9,639 nt of DNA, from NCBI GenBank assembly GCA_035638495.1, contig DASQZW010000111.1, forward strand, positions 1 to 9,639, written 5' to 3'. The position numbers and the translations under genes are program-made. Positions within the stretch are counted from its first letter, which is position 1. Every line of letters starts with the position of its first letter. Of this stretch, positions 1 to 6,523 are shown piece after piece. A model generated the notes under the pieces. That model was given only the letters and a program-made list of their open reading frames with translations, did no database searches and was not told where the DNA came from. Source of the DNA: CF-161 sp035638495. GTDB taxonomy: Bacteria > Chloroflexota > Dormibacteria > Dormibacterales > Dormibacteraceae.

Positions 1-119
1 CAAGCGAGCGGCACGGATCGCGGATGCGCGCCGCAGCCGCTTTGTTGCGGTGCCGGACCGGGACATTCTTCCCATGCCCAGAGCTGCGACATCAGGCGGT
101 CGCCCGGCATCTGACCGGC
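1..119 (+). other. Upstream region of the lipoprotein gene, no gene seen
   Basis: The frame of the lipoprotein is open here from ATG 24, but those 32 codons precede the signal peptide and look non-coding. No Shine-Dalgarno or clear promoter was found, so a leaderless transcript is possible. Confidence 0.4.
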
Positions 120-637
120 ATGAACTCAACCCTCTCGAATCTCGTCCGCGGCGTCGGGTTGGCCGCCGTGTTCATCCTGCTCACCGCAAGCTGCGGCACG
201 CGTTCCGTGACGCACGCGGCGGCCTCTCGGCCGCCCACGCCCGCCCCGTCCGCCGACACCTCGGTGGAGGTCCCGGGTCAGGACGCCACCGCGGCCGGGT
301 CGCCTCCCGCCTCATCGCAGTGCACCGCGTCGGGCGACGCCTCATCGTGGCCGCCCGCCGACCGACTGCCGGCCGGCACCCCCGCGATCGTCTCAGCTTC
401 CGTCGAAGGCGACACCTTCACCCTGCGGTTCGCCCAGGGGACCCCCGCGTTCCGCGTGCATCCACAGCCGAGCGCCCGGTTCACTGCGGATGCCAGCGGC
501 GCGCCCATCGTGGTGGCGGGCACGGCCGGCGTGACCATCCAGCTCACCGGCTTCCGGGGCGACACGGTCAACAACGCAGGGAACCGGGACCTGATCGCGA
601 GCGGCTCCCTGCTCCGCGAGGTACGTCAGATCGGGGG
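120..637 (+). CDS. AMIN-like domain lipoprotein, 5' part up to a frameshift
   Basis: This is the N-terminal part of an exported lipoprotein. The ATG at 120 is preferred over the in-frame ATG at 24 because it begins a clean lipoprotein signal: a short polar start with one Arg, a hydrophobic run at about residues 11-23, and lipobox-like T-A-S-C with Cys25 as the lipidated residue. No good Shine-Dalgarno precedes it. A Pro/Ala/Ser-rich linker follows to about residue 85. From about residue 86 the sequence resembles the actinobacterial AMIN-like domain, with a beta-strand pattern (T-F-T-L-R-F, then G-T-P-A-F-R-V) and a conserved L-R-E-V segment. The frame is lost at the G5 run 633-637, exactly where the domain's usual G-D-F-E-G motif should be read. 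Without correction, translation runs out of frame to a stop at 1191-1193. AMIN domains target proteins to the cell envelope, but for this subfamily the role is unknown. Confidence 0.7.
633..637 (+). other. Frameshift at a G5 homopolymer
   Basis: The run of five G at 633-637 is where the reading frame must move from the frame of ATG 120 to the frame ending at 1734. With four G the translation reads V-R-Q-I-G-D-F-E-G-T-V-S-W, matching the AMIN-like domain. With five it becomes V-R-Q-I-G-G-L-R-G. A one-base homopolymer error is the simplest explanation; a true null mutation or phase-variable tract is possible, but G5 is short for slippage. Confidence 0.8.
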
Positions 638-1734
638 ACTTCGAGGGCACGGTCAGCTGGGGCGCCGGCCTGGCCGCGCCCGGATGCGCCAGTGTCGAGC
701 GGACCGAATCGAGCCTGACGTTCCGGTTCGTCCCGCAACCCTCCAGCAGCCCGCTCGTGGCAGTGCTGGAAGGCGGCAGAGACGGGTTCGGTGCGAGTGC
801 CGCCGACCTGGTCACGCTGGACGGCCGGACAGTGGCCAGGGCCGCGTACCTCCCACGCCGCGCGCCGTACCTCGGCAACGTGGCGGACGTGCTGCAGCCC
901 GACGGCACCGTCGGCGGCTCCGGCGTCTACGTCATGGACGGGAACGGCGCGGTGCACCTGCTGCGGCCTTCCGGTGGCTGGGACACCGTCGCCACGTTCG
1001 CTATGACACCCGACCAGCAGGAAGCGTGGTTCGCCGTCAGCCCCGACGGCGGGCAGTTGCTGGCCGGCGTCCTCGGCGTGCCGGCGAAGGGCGCGGCCAA
1101 CGGCATGCCGTGGCCGCCCGTGGTGGGCACGTGGCGGTTCGACCTGGAGTGGGCGACGGCGGGCGGTCCCACGCAGACGCTGACGCACGCTGAGTCGGCG
1201 ACGTGGCCCAACCGGCAGGGAGCGGGCTTCCAGACGGTCTTTCCGGTCGGGTGGACGGAGACGGGCCCGGTGGCCATGGTGGGCGCGCCGCTCGCGACGC
1301 AGAACGCCTGGCCGGGCGGCCCGCTGTTCACCGTCCACGACGGCCGGCCGGGCAGCCGGCTCGCGGGTGACTGCACGGCCGCGTGGGTGCTGGCGTCCGG
1401 CCTGGCTCCATGCACCACTCTGCAGCTCCAGGTGACGGTCCGCGACTCGGCCGGCGACGTGCTCTGGCGGCCGGGCCTGGAGGGGTTCAGTGCCGGCGCG
1501 CTGCGGCTGGCGCCCTCCGGTGAGGCGATCACGAACGGTCGATACGTGGCGGTTCGCGGCGGCGGCACGACCGAGCTGCCAGCCGGCTTCGTGGGCCAGG
1601 CATGGCTGGACTCGACCACCCTGGGCGGTCGGGCCGCGAACGGAGACGCTGCGTACGTCCGCCTCGGCTCCCTCGACGCAGTGCACGACCTCGGGGTCCC
1701 GGGTGACGTCGTGGGCCTGGTGCCGGGGGCGTGA
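637..1734 (+). CDS. AMIN-like domain lipoprotein, 3' part: end of AMIN-like domain plus probable beta-propeller
   Basis: This frame continues the lipoprotein after the frameshift. It opens with G-D-F-E-G-T-V-S-W-G-A-G-L, the expected continuation of the AMIN-like domain, and stays open to TGA at 1732-1734. Removing one G gives a protein of about 537 residues. After the domain ends near F-R-F-V-P there are about 330 residues rich in short beta segments separated by G/D turns (for example V-Y-V-M-D-G-N-G and A-V-S-P-D-G-G-Q-L-L). This is typical of beta-propeller (WD40/NHL/YVTN-like) proteins, although no canonical repeat is clear enough to count blades. Two Cys about 17 residues apart (near 1370-1413) could form an extracytoplasmic disulfide. 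An ATG at 757 exists, but the frame reads as domain sequence well upstream of it, so I do not treat it as the real start. The propeller call is inference; the frame junction is directly visible. Confidence 0.65.
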   Translation, partial: DFEGTVSWGAGLAAPGCASVERTESSLTFRFVPQPSSSPLVAVLEGGRDGFGASAADLVTLDGRTVARAAYLPRRAPYLGNVADVLQPDGTVGGSGVYVMDGNGAVHLLRPSGGWDTVATFAMTPDQQEAWFAVSPDGGQLLAGVLGVPAKGAANGMPWPPVVGTWRFDLEWATAGGPTQTLTHAESATWPNRQGAGFQTVFPVGWTETGPVAMVGAPLATQNAWPGGPLFTVHDGRPGSRLAGDCTAAWVLASGLAPCTTLQLQVTVRDSAGDVLWRPGLEGFSAGALRLAPSGEAITNGRYVAVRGGGTTELPAGFVGQAWLDSTTLGGRAANGDAAYVRLGSLDAVHDLGVPGDVVGLVPGA

Positions 1735-1842
1735 CCCGAGCGAGCAGGTGACATGGCGGCATATCACGCAGGCCACCGCGCAGCACTCCGGTCCTGTTCG
1801 GCCACCCGTGGACAAGCCATGCATGCGAGGGATTCGTCCAAC

Positions 1843-1879
1843 GCCAGCCCACCGCCTCGGCAGGTGGGCGGTGGCTGGC
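1843..1879 (+). terminator. Terminator-like hairpin downstream of the lipoprotein gene
   Basis: GCCAGCC (1843-1849) pairs with GGCTGGC (1873-1879). After one bulged C (1850), ACCGCC (1851-1856) pairs with GGCGGT (1867-1872), leaving a 10-nt loop. The 13-bp GC stem lies 109 nt after the lipoprotein stop and has no T tract, as is usual for hairpins in GC-rich genomes. It also lies about 55 nt before the leader ORF's Shine-Dalgarno, so it could be a 5'-UTR structure of the next operon instead. Confidence 0.5.
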
Positions 1880-1934
1880 CACTACCGTCGACAGAGGCGA
1901 CGGCCGACATGCGACGGCGGGTGGACCCGGCATC

Positions 1935-1940
1935 AGGAGG
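1935..1940 (+). promoter_or_regulatory. Strong Shine-Dalgarno AGGAGG before the leader ORF
   Basis: AGGAGG at 1935-1940 is a full anti-16S match, 10 nt before ATG 1951. It is the only good ribosome binding site upstream of the GH15 gene. The GH15 ATG at 2017 has no Shine-Dalgarno of its own, so ribosome entry probably occurs here. Confidence 0.6.
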
Positions 1941-1950
1941 TGAGTCACCG

Positions 1951-2013
1951 ATGGGCGACACTTCGGTCCCGACCGCGAGGCCGGAGACCGTACGGGGCGA
2001 ACGACTCCACTGA
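1951..2013 (+). CDS. Putative 20-residue leader peptide, translationally coupled to GH15
   Basis: A short ORF starts at ATG 1951, 10 nt after AGGAGG, and stops at TGA 2011-2013, three bases before the GH15 ATG at 2017. It encodes 20 residues with two Pro, two Thr and three Arg, and resembles no protein I know. There is no run of one amino acid that would mark a classical attenuation leader. The position, a strong RBS on the short ORF and a stop almost touching an RBS-less downstream start, is typical of termination-reinitiation coupling. The frame is open upstream to an ATG at 1753, but the Shine-Dalgarno favours 1951. It may have no peptide function and serve only to load ribosomes. Confidence 0.4.
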   Translation: MGDTSVPTARPETVRGERLH

Positions 2014-2016
2014 TCG

Positions 2017-3846
2017 ATGCTCGACACCGATCCCCCGTTCCGCCCCATCCGGCACCGCGACGGCTACCTGCCTCTCGAGGACCTGAGCCTCATCGGGGAC
2101 GGATCCACGTGTGCGATCGTGGGTCTCGACGGCGCCATCCAATGGATGTGCGTGCCCCACTTCGACTCGGAGCCGCTCTTCTGCGGCTTGCTGGACTGCT
2201 CACGCGGCGGTCACTTCACCGTCGCGCCTGACGAGCTCATCGAGGCCAGGCAGCGCTACGAACCCGACTCGGCAGTCCTCATCACCGAGCTGCGCTGTCG
2301 GACGGGGGTGGTCCAGATCACCGACGCCCTGGCGCTCCGTGGCGGCGCCGAGATCGCCGACGAGGTCGCCGCCGATCGCGCCGAGCTCGTCCGCTCTGCA
2401 CTCGTACTGGAGGGAGGGGCCCGGCTGCGGGTTGCGGTCGAGCCGCGCCGGGGAGGCGACGCCGCTGCCGCCTTCGGCGGGTTGCAGATCCGCGCCGCCG
2501 GTCGTCCCGACCTCCATCTGCACCTGCGCTCGAACCGCCGGCTCGACGGACTGCACGGCGCCTACGACCTGGAGCAGGGCGAGCGCCTGGACCTGGTCCT
2601 GTCCTGGGGGAGATCGCGCCGCCACCACGCGCTCGACGCCGCGGGGATGCTCCGCGCGACCATCGACTCGTGGCGCCGCTGGTTGAGGGGCTTCAGCTAC
2701 GCCGGGCCCCAGGAGCCGCTCGTACGGCGGGCGGCGATCACGCTCAAGCTGCTCGACAGTTGGGTCTATGGGTCAGCCCTGGCGGCGGCGACGTCCTCCT
2801 TGCCGGCGCCCATCGGCGGCGTGCGGAACTGGGACTACCGCTACACCTGGATTCGCGACGCCTCGTTCGCGGTGTTCGCGCTGCGCCGCATCGGGTTCGT
2901 CGAGGAGGCAGACGGTTTCCTGGGCTGGGTGCTCGACGCCTTCGAGCGGGTGGGGTCGCCCCGGGTCAGGATCATGTACACACTCGACGGCCGGTTGGTG
3001 CCCGACGAGTCGGAGGACCCGGAGCTGGAGGGCTACCGGCGATCCGCGCCCGCGCGCTGGGGGAACGGCGCCGCGGACCAGCGCCAGCACGACCTCTATG
3101 GCGAGATCCTCGACTGCGCGGACCAGTGGTCTCGCGGCGGCGGCCCCATCGAACCGCACCTGTGGGAGGGGCTAGCCGGCCTCGCGGATGCCGCCCGCAC
3201 CGCGTGGACGCAGCCCGACCAGGGCATCTGGGAGGTCCGCAGTGAAGGCCGCGTCTTCACGTACTCGGCGGCGATGTGTCAGGTCGCGCTGGACCGGGCC
3301 GCCGCCATCGCCCAACGCCTCGGGCTGCCAGGGCCGGTCGAGGGCTGGCGGACCGAGGCGGGCAGGCTGCGGGAGCTCATCGTGGACGGGTCGTGGGACG
3401 AGGATGCGCAGACCCTGAGCGAACACCTCGACGGGGGTGGCACGCTCGACGCCAGCCTCCTGGCGCTGCCCCTGCGCCAGGTCCTCGCCGCCAAGCATCC
3501 ACGAATGGTGGCGACCACCAGGGCCGTCGCAGAGCGCCTCTCCGCGGGTGACGGGCTCCTCTACCGCTACCTGCACACCGATTCTCCCGACGGCATCGCC
3601 GGCGACGAGGGCGCATTTCTGCTCTGCAGCTTCTGGCTGGTCGACAACCTGGCCCAGCAGGGCCGGCTGGAGGAGGCGGCGGAGCTCTACGCGTCGCTGT
3701 GCGCCCGCGCCAGCCCCACCGGGCTGCTGTCGGAGCAGATCAACCCATCGACCGGTGAGTTCATGGGCAACTTCCCGCAGGCCTTCAGCCACATCGGTGT
3801 GATCTTCAGCGGCGTGACCCTGGCTGCGGCCGGCTGGCGGTCATGA
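2017..3846 (+). CDS. Glycoside hydrolase family 15 (glucoamylase/trehalase-type)
   Basis: This is a 609-residue cytoplasmic GH15 enzyme with no signal peptide. It likely hydrolyses alpha-glucosidic bonds, releasing glucose from trehalose or alpha-glucan. An N-terminal beta-sandwich (about residues 20-230) carries the family opening L-I-G-D-G-S and D-G-A-I-Q-W-M-C-V-P-x-F-D-S. The (alpha/alpha)6 catalytic barrel follows, with R-N-W-D-Y-R-Y-T-W-I-R-D at 270-281 and L-Y-G-E-I-L-D around 363. Glu406 in G-I-W-E-V-R aligns with the general acid of fungal glucoamylase (W-E of D-L-W-E-E), and Glu573 in L-S-E-Q-I-N-P-x-T-G-E aligns with the general base, so the enzyme looks catalytically complete. Length matches bacterial homologues, some of which are trehalases; substrate cannot be told from sequence. 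ATG 2017 lacks a Shine-Dalgarno and sits just after the leader ORF. Its stop overlaps the zwf start as ATGA, showing tight co-expression. Confidence 0.93.
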   Translation: MLDTDPPFRPIRHRDGYLPLEDLSLIGDGSTCAIVGLDGAIQWMCVPHFDSEPLFCGLLDCSRGGHFTVAPDELIEARQRYEPDSAVLITELRCRTGVVQITDALALRGGAEIADEVAADRAELVRSALVLEGGARLRVAVEPRRGGDAAAAFGGLQIRAAGRPDLHLHLRSNRRLDGLHGAYDLEQGERLDLVLSWGRSRRHHALDAAGMLRATIDSWRRWLRGFSYAGPQEPLVRRAAITLKLLDSWVYGSALAAATSSLPAPIGGVRNWDYRYTWIRDASFAVFALRRIGFVEEADGFLGWVLDAFERVGSPRVRIMYTLDGRLVPDESEDPELEGYRRSAPARWGNGAADQRQHDLYGEILDCADQWSRGGGPIEPHLWEGLAGLADAARTAWTQPDQGIWEVRSEGRVFTYSAAMCQVALDRAAAIAQRLGLPGPVEGWRTEAGRLRELIVDGSWDEDAQTLSEHLDGGGTLDASLLALPLRQVLAAKHPRMVATTRAVAERLSAGDGLLYRYLHTDSPDGIAGDEGAFLLCSFWLVDNLAQQGRLEEAAELYASLCARASPTGLLSEQINPSTGEFMGNFPQAFSHIGVIFSGVTLAAAGWRS

Positions 3847-5237
3847 TCGACCGTCTCTTGATCTTCGGCGCGACCGGCGACCTCAGCGCGCGCTTTCTGC
3901 TGCCCGGCGTCGCCGCCCTCATGGCCGCCGGCAAGCTGCCTGAGGGCTTCGAACTGATCGGGGCCGGGCGCGACGAGTGGAGCGACCAGGAGTTCCGGCC
4001 GTGGGCGGCCGAACAGCTCTCGCGCCACGGAGGAGCCCTGCCTCCGGCCGCCGTGGACGCGGTCCTGGCCTCGACCCGGTACTGCAGGGCGGACGCGACG
4101 GACCGCGCGGCCGTCGCCGGCCTCACCAGCGGCCGGTCCCCGATCGCTGCCTACCTGGCCCTCCCGCCGCCGGTGTTCCCCGCCGCCGTCTCGGCACTCC
4201 ACGATGCGGGCCTGCCGCCGGGAAGCCAGATCGCGCTCGAGAAGCCCTTCGGCGAGAGCCTGCAGGAGGCGGTGGCGCTGAACGCTCTCCTCGCCGAGAC
4301 CCTCCCCGAGCGCGCGGTCTTCCGGGTCGACCACTTCCTGGCCAAGACCACGGTGCAGAACATCGTGGGCACCAGGCTCGCCAACCGCCTGCTCGAGCCG
4401 ATCTGGAACAGCGCCCATATCGACGAGGTCGAGATCGTGTGGGACGAGACGGTCGCCCTGGAAGGGCGGGCGGGGTACTACGACGGCGTCGGCGCACTCA
4501 AGGACATGGTGCAGAACCATCTGCTGCAGCTCCTGTGCCTCGTGGCGATGGAGCCGCCCGTCAGCTCGAGCGAACGCGACCTGCGCGACCGCAAGGTCGA
4601 CGTGCTGCGTTCGGTGCGGCCGCTCGGCGAGGAGGACGTCCCCCGCCAGACCCGTCGCGCGAGATACGCGGCCGGGCGCATCGGTGATCGCAGGGTCCCG
4701 GCCTACAGGGACGAGCCGGGTGTCGACCCCGCTCTGGGGACGGAGACCTTCGCGGAGGTCGAGCTGGAGCTGGAGAGCTGGCGCTGGTCCGGCACCACCT
4801 TCAGACTGCGCACGGGCAAGGCGCTGAGCAGGGATCGCGCCGAGGTGGCCGTGCGCTTTCGCCATGTCCCGCACCTGCCGTTCGACGAGGCGGCGGACCC
4901 CGCGCCCAACGTGCTCCGCTTCGGCCTGGATCCCGAGACGCTCACCCTGGAACTGACCGGCACGGGCCCGGGGCCTTCTCCCGGACTCACGCCGCTGACG
5001 CTGCGGGCGGGCCTGCTCCCGGCAGTGCTTCCGGCATACGGCCGCCTGCTGCTCGACGTGCTGAACGCCGACCCCACGCTCTCGATCCGGGGCGACGAGG
5101 CGGAGGAGTCGTGGCGGATCGTGGACCCGGTCGTGGCCGCCTGGTCCCGGGGCCTGGTCCCGCTGGAGGAATATCCCGCCGGGTCCGAGGGACCGCCAGG
5201 TAAGTCCTCCTCGTCCGGCAGGTCGGGAGGGCGCTAG
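3843..5237 (+). CDS. zwf: Glucose-6-phosphate 1-dehydrogenase
   Basis: It oxidises glucose 6-phosphate to 6-phosphogluconolactone with NAD(P)+, the entry step of the oxidative pentose phosphate and Entner-Doudoroff pathways. The N-terminal Rossmann domain has G-A-T-G-D-L-S-A-R at 9-17 and E-K-P-F-G at 133-137. The substrate motif R-V-D-H-F-L-A-K (161-168) corresponds to the canonical R-I-D-H-Y-L-G-K. R-A-G-Y-Y-D-G-V-G-A-L and D-M-V-Q-N-H follow, with His226 as the catalytic base that pairs with Asp163. At 464 residues it is somewhat short against about 480-510, and its active-site loop departs from the usual G-K-E-T (A-K-T-T here), so it is a divergent but apparently intact member. ATG 3843 overlaps the GH15 TGA and no separate RBS is visible, so it is probably translated by coupling. 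The last dozen residues are a Gly/Ser-rich tail that overlaps the next gene's RBS. Confidence 0.95.
   Translation: MIDRLLIFGATGDLSARFLLPGVAALMAAGKLPEGFELIGAGRDEWSDQEFRPWAAEQLSRHGGALPPAAVDAVLASTRYCRADATDRAAVAGLTSGRSPIAAYLALPPPVFPAAVSALHDAGLPPGSQIALEKPFGESLQEAVALNALLAETLPERAVFRVDHFLAKTTVQNIVGTRLANRLLEPIWNSAHIDEVEIVWDETVALEGRAGYYDGVGALKDMVQNHLLQLLCLVAMEPPVSSSERDLRDRKVDVLRSVRPLGEEDVPRQTRRARYAAGRIGDRRVPAYRDEPGVDPALGTETFAEVELELESWRWSGTTFRLRTGKALSRDRAEVAVRFRHVPHLPFDEAADPAPNVLRFGLDPETLTLELTGTGPGPSPGLTPLTLRAGLLPAVLPAYGRLLLDVLNADPTLSIRGDEAEESWRIVDPVVAAWSRGLVPLEEYPAGSEGPPGKSSSSGRSGGR
5225..5230 (+). promoter_or_regulatory. Shine-Dalgarno GGGAGG deciding the GTG start of the chimeric ORF
   Basis: GGGAGG lies inside the last codons of zwf, 9 nt before GTG 5240. 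It supports translation from that GTG in the zwf operon. Confidence 0.5.
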
Positions 5238-5239
5238 CC

Positions 5240-5464
5240 GTGGCTCTGGACCGGAAGCAGCTTCGCAGCCAGCGTCTGAGCGAGGTCAACTTCCAGGGCG
5301 ACGCCCTCCGCGTGGGGATGAACTGGACGGAGGAGGACTCCGAGGAGTCGATGCGCACCGTGCGCGACTTCGCCGCGCGGGAGGTGGTGCGGGTGCTGAC
5401 CGGGATGGCACCCCTCTCCCCGGTAAACGCCTGGGAGCTGGCCACAGCGGCTGCGGGGGGATGA
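5240..5464 (+). pseudogene. Chimeric remnant: N-terminus of IlvD/Edd-type dehydratase joined to C-terminus of D-2-hydroxyacid dehydrogenase
   Basis: This is a 74-codon ORF with GTG start 5240, two bases after the zwf stop, and a good Shine-Dalgarno GGGAGG (5225-5230, spacing 9). Third positions are mostly G/C, so it looks like genuine coding sequence. Residues 8-33 (L-R-S-Q-R-L-S-E, then D-A-L-R-V-G-M-N-W-T-E-E-D) resemble the opening of one IlvD/Edd dehydratase branch, where the text normally continues with D-L-x-K-P-Q and then S-H-P-G. Here it switches at about residues 33-36. Residues 36-63 (E-S-M-R, A-A-R-E-V-V-R-V-L-T-G, P-L-S-P-V-N) match the last helix and end of D-isomer 2-hydroxyacid dehydrogenases. 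All catalytic parts of both enzymes are missing. GAGGAG occurs on both sides of the join (5330-5335 and 5342-5347). I infer an in-frame deletion between two former operon genes. Alternatives are a genuine small protein of unknown function or an assembly join. Confidence 0.5.
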
Positions 5465-5496
5465 ACAGCGGCTCGCCTCGGGCGCGATGGACCGCA

Positions 5497-5516
5497 CGAG
5501 GCGGCGCACCGCCTCG
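5497..5516. terminator. Hairpin between converging operons (possible bidirectional terminator)
   Basis: CGAGGCGG (5497-5504) pairs perfectly with CCGCCTCG (5509-5516) around a CGCA loop. It lies 33 nt after the stop of the chimeric ORF and about 55 nt past the VOC stop on the other strand, in the only gap between the converging operons. It has no T tract on either side, so termination is inferred from position. Confidence 0.5.
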
Positions 5517-5570
5517 GCGATCCCGCGCTCACCGTCGGGTAGAGCAGCGACGCGGCAGCCGACCGCCCGC

Positions 5571-5984
<414 letters not shown>

Positions 5985-5994
5985 GGGCCAGACG

Positions 5995-6492
5995 CTACTC
6001 GGCGCCGGCCGGCGGTGCTTCTTCCGGATTGCGCATTCGTGACGGTGCCGGCGGCCGGGTCCACATCAGGACGAAACAGCCCGGGATCGGAGGAGCGCCG
6101 GCGGCCGAGCGGCGGTACTCCGTGGGGGACATGCCCACCAGCTCCTTGAACCGAGCGCTGAACGAGCCCACGCTCTCGAAACCGACGCAGTAGCAGATCT
6201 CGGTGATGGTGAGGTTGGCGGCGCGCAGGAGGTCCTTGGCCCGCTCGACCCGGCGACGGGTGAGATAGGTGCGCGGCGTCTCCCCGTAGGCCCTTGCGAA
6301 TGCGCGCGCGAAGTGGAACTTGGAGAGCCGAGCCGCCGCCGCCATCGCGTCCAGCGTCAGCGGCTGCGCGAAATCCCGGTCGGTCAGGTCGCGGGCCCGC
6401 CGCAGGGCCTGGAGAACCTCCGGGTGAGTCACACGGGCCAGACCGCCGCAAGCGAAGCGGCCACCGCGAAGACGTGAGCGGGGCCGAAGCAC
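5995..6492 (-). CDS. AraC-type HTH transcriptional regulator (DNA-binding domain only)
   Basis: Up to 165 residues, essentially one AraC/XylS DNA-binding domain. The first HTH lies around residues 46-70 (L-T-L-D-A-M-A-A-A-A-R-L-S-K-F-H-F). The second lies around 94-127, with the family signature I-T-E-I-C-Y-C-V-G-F-E-S-V-G-S-F-S-A-R-F-K-E and then G-M-S-P-T-E-Y-R-R. There is no N-terminal sensor domain. The short tail I-P-G-C-F-V-L-M-W-T-R-P recurs, as far as I recall, in AraC proteins paired with VOC genes. Start is uncertain: GTG 6492 gives the full length and has a weak GATGAGG upstream, while GTG 6432 (residue 21) begins just before the conserved helix and looks like the usual N-terminus. 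It probably controls its own operon with the downstream VOC gene, and possibly the divergent gene at 6524. Confidence 0.92.
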   Translation of the reverse strand: MLRPRSRLRGGRFACGGLARVTHPEVLQALRRARDLTDRDFAQPLTLDAMAAAARLSKFHFARAFARAYGETPRTYLTRRRVERAKDLLRAANLTITEICYCVGFESVGSFSARFKELVGMSPTEYRRSAAGAPPIPGCFVLMWTRPPAPSRMRNPEEAPPAGAE

Positions 6493-6523
6493 TTGAACAC
6501 GGCCTCATCTCAACACATCCGCG

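Noticed and set aside
568..1824. Long minus-strand ORF (418 codons)
   Set aside because: It is antisense to the lipoprotein gene, its translation is Arg/Ala/Pro/His-rich with no domain pattern, and the plus strand shows clear domain sequence. Long antisense ORFs are expected in GC-rich DNA.
1753..1950. Extension of the leader ORF to ATG 1753
   Set aside because: There is no RBS at 1753, the residues are low-information, and the frame crosses the hairpin at 1843-1879. Only the part after the Shine-Dalgarno is kept.
3687..4874. Minus-strand ORF of 395 codons across the GH15/zwf junction
   Set aside because: It is antisense to zwf, whose catalytic motifs are unmistakable, and has low-complexity composition.
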